A DNA stretch of 64,000 bases from Novosphingobium sp. KA1 (GTDB lineage Bacteria > Pseudomonadota > Alphaproteobacteria > Sphingomonadales > Sphingomonadaceae), in the NCBI RefSeq assembly GCF_017309955.1, contig NZ_CP021248.1:372001-436000 (forward strand), in the 5' to 3' direction. This document shows positions 8,594 to 16,973 of this stretch, one piece after another; the first letter of the stretch is position 1, and each line of letters starts with the position of its first letter. Made by a program: the position numbers and the translations under genes. The notes beneath the pieces were generated by a model. The model saw nothing but the letters and a program-made list of their open reading frames with translations, searched no databases and was not told the DNA's origin.

Positions 8594-9703
8594 TTAGCTG
8601 GCAATAGACGGAAGCCCCAGCATCTGACGCGCGCAATCGACGAAAACCTCGCGCAGTTCGGGCGGTAACGGCTCCAGCACGCGGCGGCGGACTTCGAGCA
8701 GTTCGGGCACCATGTCTTCCAGCATTGCAAGGCCGGCCGGCGTCAGGTGGATGCGGTAGAGGCGCGCATCGCGTTCGTCGCGGCGGCGTTCGATGAGGCT
8801 CTGTTCCTGCAGGCGGGCCAGCATTCCCGCCATCGTGTTGCGATCCCATCCGGTGACTTCGGACAGGCGCTGCTGGCTGGCTTCCGGGTTGTCGCGGATG
8901 GCCCAGAGAACGACGAACTGCTGGCGCGTCACCGTAATCTTCTCGGCGAGCACTTCGTGGAAGATGTCATGGGCGCGCTGGGTGCAACGGCGCAGCAGAT
9001 GGCCGGGGGACTGCCAGTAGTCGAAATCGCTGAGGACGGGTGGGCTCACGGTCTCGGTGGATACCGCGCGTGCCGCTTCCTCGTCGCCCGAAGTGCAGAA
9101 CTGCCAGATCCGGCCGACCGCGCGTTCGTCAGGTTCCTCCACATCGGCGGGGGCGATTTGCGTGCCAGGCAGGGCAAGGCGCGCAGCCTCTTCCCATTGC
9201 CACAGCCGTGCGAGAGCGGCGTCTATACTGCGTCCGGCCGCAAGCACACCGTGCTTGCCGAGGAGCGCGAGCATGCCCGCGTCCAAATGCTCCAGCACCG
9301 CGGCGGGCTCATCGAGCGACGGGGAGGGCGCGGCGGGCGTACTGGCATGGGGCGGCATGGCGCGCAGGATCGCGCCAGTTTCGGGCCGGGCAAGATAGAT
9401 CGCGCGGTGCAGTTCCGCGTGGACCGGGGCCTCTGCGGGGATCGGCCCGGCGAACGGCACGGCCACCAGCTGCGTGCGCGTGGTTAGCAGGCCCAGCGGC
9501 ATGTCTGGGGTCATCAGGAAAGTGCCGGCATCCAGCCGCGCGCTGCATTCGCCTTCGGCGCGGACCATGCCGTGCCGTGCCAGTGCGCGGGCGGCGATCC
9601 GCAGGCGGCGGGCCAGCCCTTCAGTTCCCGAAGGGGCATCGATCGGTAGTCCTGCATCGATGTCGGCCATCGGCAGACTGGCCACGTGTTCCGCCATCGT
9701 CAT
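8594..9703 (-). CDS. MarR-family regulator fused to N-terminal class II aldolase-like domain
   Basis: 369 residues with an unusual architecture. Residues about 20-205 resemble a class II aldolase/adducin domain: an ARHGMVRAEGECSARLD segment, FLMTPDMPLG, then EAPVHAELHRAIYLARPETG. The position where active aldolases have the zinc-binding HTHP reads RAMPPHA, so metal binding is probably lost and the domain may act as a ligand sensor. Residues about 220-360 are a winged-helix MarR domain (RQQFVVLWAIRDNPEASQQ, then VTGWDRNTMAGMLARL and an RRRDERDARLY wing). The ATG at 9703 overlaps the TGA of the MHS permease gene (ATGA), implying translational coupling. I infer that it regulates the permease and the divergent receptor-esterase operon, sensing their substrate. 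Confidence 0.85.
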   Translation of the reverse strand: MTMAEHVASLPMADIDAGLPIDAPSGTEGLARRLRIAARALARHGMVRAEGECSARLDAGTFLMTPDMPLGLLTTRTQLVAVPFAGPIPAEAPVHAELHRAIYLARPETGAILRAMPPHASTPAAPSPSLDEPAAVLEHLDAGMLALLGKHGVLAAGRSIDAALARLWQWEEAARLALPGTQIAPADVEEPDERAVGRIWQFCTSGDEEAARAVSTETVSPPVLSDFDYWQSPGHLLRRCTQRAHDIFHEVLAEKITVTRQQFVVLWAIRDNPEASQQRLSEVTGWDRNTMAGMLARLQEQSLIERRRDERDARLYRIHLTPAGLAMLEDMVPELLEVRRRVLEPLPPELREVFVDCARQMLGLPSIAS

Positions 9704-10998
9704 CCTGCTTCCCCAACTTTTCCGCTGCGCATCCATTGCCCTGCGGTGGCTGCCAGCGCAATCGCCGCGCAGGCCGTGATGTAATAGGCGGGCATCATGC
9801 GGTCATCGAACATGCGTGTCGTCCAGGCCAGCGTGAAAGGCGCGAGGCCGCCGAACAGCAATACGCCCAGATTGTAGCAGAGCGAGATGCCCGTCGAACG
9901 CATCCGCATCGGGTAGAGCGCCGCCAGCAGCCCCGGCGTCGGCCCCCAGACAAGACTGATCGCCAGCGTACCGATGGCCTGCGCGGCCAGCAGACGCTCC
10001 AGTTCTGGCCGGGCAATGACCCAGGCGAGCAGGGGCCATGCCAGCAGGCCGAAGGCCATGGCGCCTGCCACGAACAGCCGCCAGGGCCCCCAGCGGTCCG
10101 CCAGCATTCCGGTGAGCAGCGTCAGCAGGACCAGCAGCAGCCCGCACAGAGCACTGCCCGTCATCGCGGCCGAGACGTTCAGTCCGAGTTGCCCGGTCAC
10201 GAAAACCGGCAGGTAGACGAACCAGACGTACTGGGAGGTCGTGCCGATAACCACGATGCCCAGCCCCGCCACAACCCGGCGTCGGTGCAGGGTGATGAGT
10301 TCCGAAAGCGGCTGGGCGCCAGTCATCCCTTGCGGAGCGGGCGGGCGGAACGCAGGCGATTCGCTTACCGAACGGCGCAGATAGAAACCCACCGGGCCGA
10401 CCAGCGCGCCGAGCAGGAAGGGCACGCGCCAGCCCCAGCGCGCCATGTCCTCCGGCGCCAGTGATGACGAGAGCGCGGCCACGGTCCCGGCGGCCATCGC
10501 CATGGCCAGAGACTGCGTGCACATCTGCAAGCTGCCATAGCGCATGCGCTGGCGAGGCGGCGCCCATTCGGTGAGCATGGCGGTGGCCGTCGCGAATTCC
10601 GCGCCGACCGATAGGCCCTGCACCAGCCGAGCGCCGATCAGCAGCATGGGCGCGGCGATGCCGATGGCGGCATAGGGTGGGATCAGTCCGATCATCAACG
10701 TAGATCCGGCCATGAGCGCCAGCATCAGTGTCAATGCCGGTTTCCGGCCGAAGCGGTCCGCGTAGATCGCGAAAAGCAGGCCGCCCGCCGGGCGCACCAC
10801 GAAGGACACCGCGAAACCGGCACTGGCCATCAGGATCGCAAGCCCGGCATCGCTGGACGGAAACAGCACCGGCGCGACCATCCCGGCAAGCAGACCGTAG
10901 ATGAGGAAGTCGTACCATTCGAATCCATTGCCCAGCACGGAGGCGATCACCGCGCGCCGTCTTGCCCGGACGATCTGGTGCGAATCCGCCTGCATCAT
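9700..10998 (-). CDS. MFS permease, metabolite:H+ symporter (MHS) family
   Basis: 432 residues with 12 predicted membrane helices. The N-terminal region ASVLGNGFEWYDFLIYG and the loop DRFGRKPAL after helix 2 are typical of the MHS group (ProP, ShiA, KgtP, citrate carriers), as is RLVQGLSVGAEFATATAML in helix 5. MHS carriers take up organic acids, betaines or shikimate-like compounds with protons. Here the gene is first of a two-gene unit with the MarR-aldolase regulator and divergent from a receptor-esterase operon. Its cargo is therefore probably the acid released by the esterases; this is an inference. The 193-bp gap to the divergent receptor holds a perfect palindrome. Confidence 0.88.
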   Translation of the reverse strand: MMQADSHQIVRARRRAVIASVLGNGFEWYDFLIYGLLAGMVAPVLFPSSDAGLAILMASAGFAVSFVVRPAGGLLFAIYADRFGRKPALTLMLALMAGSTLMIGLIPPYAAIGIAAPMLLIGARLVQGLSVGAEFATATAMLTEWAPPRQRMRYGSLQMCTQSLAMAMAAGTVAALSSSLAPEDMARWGWRVPFLLGALVGPVGFYLRRSVSESPAFRPPAPQGMTGAQPLSELITLHRRRVVAGLGIVVIGTTSQYVWFVYLPVFVTGQLGLNVSAAMTGSALCGLLLVLLTLLTGMLADRWGPWRLFVAGAMAFGLLAWPLLAWVIARPELERLLAAQAIGTLAISLVWGPTPGLLAALYPMRMRSTGISLCYNLGVLLFGGLAPFTLAWTTRMFDDRMMPAYYITACAAIALAATAGQWMRSGKVGEAG

Positions 10999-11108
10999 CG
11001 GCCGAAGCGGCCGCTCTGCCCGATTCCATGCATCTCGATTTCACCCCGATTCCGCGACCTTTGTGCGGCGTGGGCATATCAAATCGAGGCGGGAATAAAA
11101 ACATACTT

Positions 11109-11120
11109 GACGTATACGTC
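11109..11120. promoter_or_regulatory. Palindromic operator candidate GACGTATACGTC
   Basis: Perfect 12-bp palindrome in the divergent promoter region between the MHS permease and the receptor at 11192. Its size and symmetry suit a MarR-type dimer, and a MarR regulator is encoded two genes away. Binding is inferred. Confidence 0.5.
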
Positions 11121-11191
11121 CTAAATCCATCACAGTCTATGCATAACACAATGCAGGAGGAGCCAGACATCACGGTCAAGGGGCTCCGTTC

Positions 11192-14188
11192 ATGAGGGTT
11201 AATCGCTTTATCCGCCTTGCGGCGGGCACGTCTTTCATCGCTTGCGTCATGGCGCAGGCTTCCGTCCGGGCACAGGATGCCGATGGCGGGCCGGAGGCTT
11301 CCGGGGTGAACGAGATCATCGTCACCGGCACCAATATCCGGGGCACCGAACCGATCGGCAATGCGGTGCTCTCGATCGGGTCGGACGACCTGTCGCGCAG
11401 CGGCCGCGCGACGGTCGGCGATTTCCTGCGCGAATTGCCCTCCAACTTCGCGGGCGGCGTGGGCATGAGCGACAATACGCAGGGCGGGCAGGATGCCAGC
11501 GTTGCGGGTTCCAACCTTACCGGCGGACAGGGCGTCAACTTGCGCGGCCTCGGCTCGCTTTCCACGCTGGTGCTGGTGAACGGGCGCCGCGTCGCGGCTG
11601 CCGGGCAGTACGGCGATTTCGTCGATATCTCGACAATCCCGACAGCCGCGATTGCCCGCATGGAAGTGCTTCAGGATGGGGCCTCGGCGGTCTATGGTTC
11701 GGACGCGGTCGGCGGCGTGGTGAACATCATCCTCAAGGACCGGGACGAGGGGCTGCGCACGTCGGCACGGCTGGGCACGACCACCGAGGGCGGCGGCGCG
11801 GAAGCGATGCTGAGCGCCAGCTACGGCACCAGCTGGGCGACCGGGCACATGTTCGCCGCCTATGAATTCCAGACGCGCGAACGTGTCCGCGCGGATCAGC
11901 GCAGCATCTACAACGGCGGCGATTTCAGCGACCGGGGCGGCATCAACTGGCCAAAGTACACCGCGCGCGCCGGAACGGCGGCGAACATTTTTAGCGGCAC
12001 GGCATCGGCCACCGGCAACGTCATCGCCTCGGTTCCGGGCGGTGACGGCACGGGTCTGACTTCCGGCGATCTGGTTTCGGTGAGTGACGGCGTCGGCAAT
12101 ACCTACAACCCGTGGGACAATATCGACATCCTGCCCAAGACGCGCCGCCACAGCTTCTACCTCAGCGCAGGCCAGGAACTGGGCGATGCGCTCGAACTGT
12201 TCGGGGACGTGCGCTACACCTACCGTTCGGCGAACTACAATCAGGGCTACGCCACGCTTTACGGCACGGTCCCGTCGACCAGCCCTTACTACATCGCCGG
12301 ATCGACCAACAATTTCGGCGTCCGGATCGACGATCAGGGGCTGGTCCGCGATTCCGCGGTCAAGAGCTTCGCCGGTCGCCTTGGCCTCAAGGCGGACCTT
12401 GGCGGCGGCTGGAACGCGGAAGTGCAGGGCTCCTACAGCCGCGAAGTGCAGACCCGCTACGCCACGACCCTGCGCGATACCAATATCTACGACCGTGTCG
12501 CCAGCGGATCGACCACCGCGCAGGCCCCGGCCTCGACCATCTGCGCGCTTTCGGGGCTCACCAGCAGCAATATCTCGTCGGTGGCGGGCGGCGGCACGGC
12601 CGCGCAGCAATACTGCGCTGGGCAGAATTACGAGACCTTCAACCCCTATTCCACGCAGGCGCTGTCGCAGACGGTGCTGAACGAACTGATCGGTTACGAA
12701 AGCCTGCGCTATGTCTCATGGCTGGCCCAGGCGAGCGCCAAGATCGACGGCACCCTGTTCAGCCTCCCGGCAGGCGACGTGAAGGTCGCGTTTGGCGCCG
12801 ACTATCGCAAGGAGCACATCGGCGGCAGCCTCGATTTCAACTACCGCAGCATCGATCCGGTCAGCGTCACGTACGGCACGACCGAGCGCGAGGTGAGCGC
12901 GCTTTACGGCGAAATCGCGGTGCCGCTGGTGTCCGATGCCAATGCCATGCCCTTGCTGCGCACGCTGAGCCTCTCGGGCGCGGTGCGGTACGAACATGGC
13001 AAGGGGCTGGGCGGGTTCGATACCGTCAATCCCAAGTTCGGTGCCGACTGGTCGCCGGTGCGTGGGCTCAAGCTGCGGGGTAGCTGGGGCACCTCGTTCC
13101 ACGCGCCGCCGATGCGTTATGCCTATGACGGCGTGCAGCCGACACAGGGCGGCAACGGCGCCTTCGTCAACGCCGGCCTCTACACCGCGCCGTGCGACAC
13201 CACGCTGGTCCGCCTCAACGGCGTGACGGGCACGCCCGGCGGGACAGGCAACTGCACGTTCACCGCGATCGTCGTTTCGGGAGGCGCGGGACCGACGCTC
13301 AAGCCCGAAAAGGCCACGACCTGGACGCTCGGCGCCGATTTCAAGCCGGAATTCCTGCCGGGGCTGAAGCTGAGCGCCAGCTACTTCAACATCAAGATCG
13401 ACGACCGCATCGTGCGCATCCAGGCGGGTACGCTGGGCGGCATCCTGTCGAGCTACTTCGCCACCGGCAGTTCGCCTTACGCCTCCGTGCTCGACTTCAA
13501 TCCCTCGCTGGCGACGGTCGAAGCGCTGATGGCGGACCCGCGCTATATCGGCCAGAGCGGCATCGGCCCGACGCAGAGCGCGTCCGACGTGGCGGCAATC
13601 ATCTACGCCACGCAGACCAACCTTTCGCAGCTCAAGATGGACGGGTTCGACCTGACGGCGAACTACAAGGTCGATACCGCAAAGGCGGGCACGTTCGGCC
13701 TGTTCTTCAGCGGCACCCGGTTGCTCAGCTACAAGATCCAGGCCTCGCCCGGCGCGGCTTTCGTGGACCAGCTCGGCAAGTACAGCGCGGTGGGCAACCC
13801 GGTGAAGTTCCGCTCGCGTCAGGGCGTGACCTGGGACATCGGCCGCTTCTCGCTGATGGGCACGATGAACTACGTGAGCTCCTACGAATGCGAATCCGGC
13901 TGCTACGTGCCCAATCCGACGACCGGCGCGCCGATGCTCAACACCTCGCCGATCCCGATCAAGTCCTGGACCACGTTCGACTTTCAGGCCGCCGTCGGTC
14001 TGAAAGGGCTGAACCCGCTGCTGAAGGATGCTGCCTTGAGTTTCTCCGTCGTCAATCTCACCAACAAGCGTCCGCCGTTCATCGATGCCGGCACCGCGAC
14101 CAACGATCCGATCCCCGACCCCTACGATGCCGCCAACGCGACCGTCATTGGCCGCACCGTGGCGGTCACTTTCACGACGCTGTTCTGA
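11192..14188 (+). CDS. Large TonB-dependent receptor heading an esterase operon
   Basis: 998 residues. A signal peptide runs to about residue 26 (SVRAQDADGG). The plug has the motif EIIVTGTNIRG, followed by GQGVNLRGLGSLSTLVLVNG and AIARMEVLQDGASAVYGSDA, typical of the large oar-like or catecholate-like sphingomonad receptors. The barrel ends in TFTTLF. The stop overlaps the ATG of the downstream esterase (TGATG). The operon continues through two PF00756-type esterases, a small periplasmic protein, cytochrome b561 and an M20 hydrolase. The imported compound is therefore probably an ester or amide that is cut in the periplasm. A trilactone siderophore or a phenolic ester are the two leading options. 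Confidence 0.9.
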   Translation: MRVNRFIRLAAGTSFIACVMAQASVRAQDADGGPEASGVNEIIVTGTNIRGTEPIGNAVLSIGSDDLSRSGRATVGDFLRELPSNFAGGVGMSDNTQGGQDASVAGSNLTGGQGVNLRGLGSLSTLVLVNGRRVAAAGQYGDFVDISTIPTAAIARMEVLQDGASAVYGSDAVGGVVNIILKDRDEGLRTSARLGTTTEGGGAEAMLSASYGTSWATGHMFAAYEFQTRERVRADQRSIYNGGDFSDRGGINWPKYTARAGTAANIFSGTASATGNVIASVPGGDGTGLTSGDLVSVSDGVGNTYNPWDNIDILPKTRRHSFYLSAGQELGDALELFGDVRYTYRSANYNQGYATLYGTVPSTSPYYIAGSTNNFGVRIDDQGLVRDSAVKSFAGRLGLKADLGGGWNAEVQGSYSREVQTRYATTLRDTNIYDRVASGSTTAQAPASTICALSGLTSSNISSVAGGGTAAQQYCAGQNYETFNPYSTQALSQTVLNELIGYESLRYVSWLAQASAKIDGTLFSLPAGDVKVAFGADYRKEHIGGSLDFNYRSIDPVSVTYGTTEREVSALYGEIAVPLVSDANAMPLLRTLSLSGAVRYEHGKGLGGFDTVNPKFGADWSPVRGLKLRGSWGTSFHAPPMRYAYDGVQPTQGGNGAFVNAGLYTAPCDTTLVRLNGVTGTPGGTGNCTFTAIVVSGGAGPTLKPEKATTWTLGADFKPEFLPGLKLSASYFNIKIDDRIVRIQAGTLGGILSSYFATGSSPYASVLDFNPSLATVEALMADPRYIGQSGIGPTQSASDVAAIIYATQTNLSQLKMDGFDLTANYKVDTAKAGTFGLFFSGTRLLSYKIQASPGAAFVDQLGKYSAVGNPVKFRSRQGVTWDIGRFSLMGTMNYVSSYECESGCYVPNPTTGAPMLNTSPIPIKSWTTFDFQAAVGLKGLNPLLKDAALSFSVVNLTNKRPPFIDAGTATNDPIPDPYDAANATVIGRTVAVTFTTLF

Positions 14189-15159
14189 TGCGCGCGCCAG
14201 CCCTATTCGCAGCCTGTCTGCTCGCTGTCGTGGCAGCGCCCGGTCTTGCGGCTCCGGGTTCCGCCAACATCGGGCCGCAGGGCCCTGCCGTCACGGTGCC
14301 GGGTTCGACGCAATGGGACATGACCTCGGCCGACGGCCAGCGCCATTACCGGGTCATGATGGCGGTGCCGCCGGGGCCTGCTCCGGCGGAGGGTTGGCCG
14401 GTCATCTATGTGCTGGACGGCAACGCCTTCTTCGCAACGACCGTGGAAGCGGTGCGACTGGAGGCGTTCCTTGCGCGCTATCAGCCCGCCGTGGTGGTGG
14501 GTATCGGCTACGACACCGACCAGCCGATCGACATCGTCTCGCGCAATTTCGACTATACCCCGCCGACCGGCCCGGCGCCCGAGTACGATGAGAGTAATCC
14601 GCAGCGGCTGGCAGGTGGCGCGGAAAGCTTCGTTGCCTTTATCGAGCAGCAATTGAAGCCCGCCGTTGCGGCCCGCGCGGCGATCGATCCGCGCCGTCAG
14701 GCGCTGTTCGGCCATTCCTACGGCGGTCTTTTTGCCGCCTACGTCTATCTGCGCCATCCCGGCCTTTTCGACCATGTCGCGGCGGCCAGCGCCTCGCTGT
14801 GGTATCGCCATTTCCACTTGCCCGCGCTGGCTGCGGCCGGTCCGCCCGCAGGCGGCCACAAGGGCTCGCTCCTGCTGATGGCGGGCGAGAACGAGCAGGT
14901 GCCGAGCGCCGAGGAAGTGGCCATGCTCGGCCCGGATCGCATCAAGGCGCTGGCCGCGCTCAAGCAGGTCGACAATGCCCGCGCATTGGCCGCGACGTTG
15001 AAAGCGCAGGGCGCCGATGCCCGCTTCCACATGTTCGAGGGCGAGACTCACGCCTCCGTGGTTCCCGCCGCGATCAGCCGCGCCGTCCGTTTCGTTCTGC
15101 GGCCGCCCGAGGGCGCGCCGGTTCCTCCCGCTTCCGCTTCCGCTTCCAAGGAAAAGTGA
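14188..15159 (+). CDS. Periplasmic alpha/beta esterase (PF00756, IroE/BesA-like)
   Basis: 323 residues. It has a signal peptide (ALFAACLLAVVAAPGLAAPG), a WPVIYVLDGNAFF strand-turn typical of the COG2819 esterases, nucleophile elbow GHSYGG (Ser), and the catalytic His probably in EGETHAS near the C-terminus. The family contains the siderophore trilactone esterases IroE and BesA as well as other carboxyl and feruloyl esterases. ATG 14188 overlaps the receptor stop, so translation is coupled. The C-terminus is low-complexity (Pro, Ala, Ser rich). A second paralogue lies 330 bp downstream. Periplasmic cleavage of the compound brought in by the receptor is inferred. Confidence 0.83.
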   Translation: MRAPALFAACLLAVVAAPGLAAPGSANIGPQGPAVTVPGSTQWDMTSADGQRHYRVMMAVPPGPAPAEGWPVIYVLDGNAFFATTVEAVRLEAFLARYQPAVVVGIGYDTDQPIDIVSRNFDYTPPTGPAPEYDESNPQRLAGGAESFVAFIEQQLKPAVAARAAIDPRRQALFGHSYGGLFAAYVYLRHPGLFDHVAAASASLWYRHFHLPALAAAGPPAGGHKGSLLLMAGENEQVPSAEEVAMLGPDRIKALAALKQVDNARALAATLKAQGADARFHMFEGETHASVVPAAISRAVRFVLRPPEGAPVPPASASASKEK

Positions 15160-15491
15160 TCGTGATCCTGAAAATTCTCGCCCCTGCCGTCCTCGGCCTC
15201 GCCGCATCGGGCATGGCCGTACCCGTGCTGGCCGATGCGCCCGCCGCTGCCACGCAGACCGCCCCGGTCGACGTTCCGCCCGTGCCCAGCGGCAAGGACT
15301 ATGCCGCGATGACGCCCGAGCAGCGTTACGAACTGCGCCTGCGCATCCGCACTCTGCCGGACGATGTGCGCAAGCCCTGGCTGGCGAAGCTCAAGGCCAA
15401 TGTCGACTCCCTGCCGGACGACATTCACAACGCCCTTCATGACGAGCGCAACGCGATGGACGCGAAGCACGGGACGAAGCCGGTCGAATGA
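15156..15491 (+). CDS. Small exported protein of unknown function
   Basis: 111 residues starting at GTG 15156, which overlaps the esterase stop (GTGA). An N-terminal hydrophobic segment ending in VPVLADAPAA looks like a signal peptide. The rest is hydrophilic, with MTPEQRYELRLRIRTLP and ANVDSLPDDIHNALHDERN, helical and reminiscent of DUF3106-like periplasmic proteins. The stop overlaps the next esterase start (ATGA). Coupling on both sides and codon use like the neighbours make it a real gene. No function can be assigned. Confidence 0.7.
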   Translation: MIVILKILAPAVLGLAASGMAVPVLADAPAAATQTAPVDVPPVPSGKDYAAMTPEQRYELRLRIRTLPDDVRKPWLAKLKANVDSLPDDIHNALHDERNAMDAKHGTKPVE

Positions 15492-16417
15492 AAAAGCTTC
15501 TTGTCCCCATCAGCCTTGCATTCGCACCGGTTATCGCGGCAGCTCCGGCGGTTGCCCATACCGCGGCCCCGGCGCCTGTCGCAAAGCCGGTCGAGGTGCT
15601 GGAACTGAAAGGACCGCAAGGGCGGACCTATCGGATCAGCATCGCGATCCCCGACGGCCCCGCACCCGCTGCGGGCTATCCGGTGATCTATGTGATGGAC
15701 GCCAATGCCCTGTTTCCCACCGTGCGCGATACCGCCCGGATGCAGAGCTTTCGGCCGAGCTGGACCGGCATCGAACCGGCGGTCGTGGTCGGCGTGGGCT
15801 ATCCCACCGAAGCGCTGTTCGATGGGCCCGCGCGCACCTTCGACCTGACGACACCGCTGCCCGCGGGATCGCCGCCGGGGCCGAAAACGGGCGGGGCCGA
15901 TGCCTTCCTCGATTTCATCCAGACCGCGGTGAAGCCGCTCGTCGCGGGCAAGGTCGCGGTGGATGCGAAGCAGCAGACGCTGCTGGGCCATTCGCTGGGG
16001 GGGCTCTTCGTGCTGCATACGCTGTTTTCGCGCCCCGATGCCTTCACCAGCTATGTGGCGATCAGCCCCTCTGTCTGGTGGGGCGGCGGCAGTCTTTTCA
16101 CCGAGGCTCAGGCTTTCAGGGACAAGCCGCTGGCCGGGCATCCGCGCCTGCTGATGACCATCGGCGAGTACGAACAGGCGCTCAGTCCCGCAGCGCTGGC
16201 GGCTTCCGGCGCGGCGGAGCAGAAAGCCGCGCTCGACAAGTTCGCGATGGTCGACGGCGTGGGCCGGATGGCCGCGCTGCTGGAGGGCAAGCAAGGCCTG
16301 ACAATGCGCCACAAGGTACTTGCCGGAGAGGACCACGGTTCCGGCGCGGCGGTGGGCGCCAGTCTGGGCGTGCGGTTCGCGCTGCTGCCCGATAGCCAGT
16401 TCGAGCCTGCGCGATGA
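15488..16417 (+). CDS. Second periplasmic alpha/beta esterase (PF00756, IroE/BesA-like)
   Basis: 309 residues, paralogous to the esterase at 14188-15159. It has a signal peptide (ISLAFAPVIAAAPAVAH), a YPVIYVMDANALFP strand, nucleophile elbow GHSLGG, and a probable catalytic His in AGEDHGS. It is coupled upstream (ATGA with the small protein) and downstream (ATGA with cytochrome b561). Two related esterases behind one receptor suggest stepwise cleavage of a substrate with more than one ester bond, or two related substrates. Confidence 0.83.
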   Translation: MKKLLVPISLAFAPVIAAAPAVAHTAAPAPVAKPVEVLELKGPQGRTYRISIAIPDGPAPAAGYPVIYVMDANALFPTVRDTARMQSFRPSWTGIEPAVVVGVGYPTEALFDGPARTFDLTTPLPAGSPPGPKTGGADAFLDFIQTAVKPLVAGKVAVDAKQQTLLGHSLGGLFVLHTLFSRPDAFTSYVAISPSVWWGGGSLFTEAQAFRDKPLAGHPRLLMTIGEYEQALSPAALAASGAAEQKAALDKFAMVDGVGRMAALLEGKQGLTMRHKVLAGEDHGSGAAVGASLGVRFALLPDSQFEPAR

Positions 16418-16968
16418 GCCCGGAACGCTATTCGCGCACCGCGATGGCGCTGCACTGGACCGGCGCGGTGCTGGTCGCGGCGAACCTTGCGGCGGGATAC
16501 TGGATGGAAGGCCGCCCACGCGGGCCGCAGAAAATGGAGGCGTTCCAGCTTCATATGTCGCTGGGCGTGATGATCCTTGTGCTCAGTCTGGCGCGCCTCG
16601 GCTGGCGGCTGGTCACACCGCCTCCGCCGCTGCCGCCGGGGCTCGGTACCGGGCAGCGGGCGCTGGTCGGGGCTACACACCTTGGCTTCTATGCGCTGCT
16701 GATCGCGCTTCCGGTTTCGGGCTGGGTCATCGCATCCGCTTCGCCGCTCGACTTGCCCAAGCACTGGTTCGGCCTGTTTCCCTGGCCCGACCTGCCGCTG
16801 GAAACCTCGCGTCCCACCGCGCGGGCCGCCGCCGGAGCCCACGGCCTGCTGGTCAAGGCTCTCTGGGCCCTTCTGGCGCTGCATCTGGCCGGCGCCGTGC
16901 GGCACCTTGTCGCCCGTGACGGTCTGGCGGCGCGCATGATCCCCTTCCTCTCTCGACAGGCTCGCTGA
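16414..16968 (+). CDS. Cytochrome b561 family membrane protein
   Basis: 184 residues with four membrane helices, of the bacterial b561 type (PF01292). It starts SPERYSRTAMALHWTGAVLV, where the His after AL is a usual haem ligand; further candidate ligands are LHMSLG, GATHLG and AGAHGLLVKALW. Such proteins carry electrons from the quinone pool to the periplasm or to a partner. It is coupled to the esterase by ATGA and followed 5 bp later by the M20 gene. A possible role is reduction of released ferric iron or of a quinone product; this is inferred from context only. Confidence 0.85.
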   Translation: MSPERYSRTAMALHWTGAVLVAANLAAGYWMEGRPRGPQKMEAFQLHMSLGVMILVLSLARLGWRLVTPPPPLPPGLGTGQRALVGATHLGFYALLIALPVSGWVIASASPLDLPKHWFGLFPWPDLPLETSRPTARAAAGAHGLLVKALWALLALHLAGAVRHLVARDGLAARMIPFLSRQAR

Positions 16969-16973
16969 TCCTA

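Noticed and set aside
9040..10464. 474-residue open frame on the plus strand
   Set aside because: Antisense shadow of the MHS permease and MarR-aldolase genes; Arg-rich random composition.
9803..12610. 935-residue open frame on the minus strand
   Set aside because: It overlaps the MHS permease and the TonB receptor in other frames, is rich in Arg/Ala/Gly with no domain, and arises from GC-biased third positions.
13192..14187. Long N-terminal extension of the first esterase frame
   Set aside because: It lies inside the receptor gene; signal peptide and coupled ATG at 14188 define the true start.
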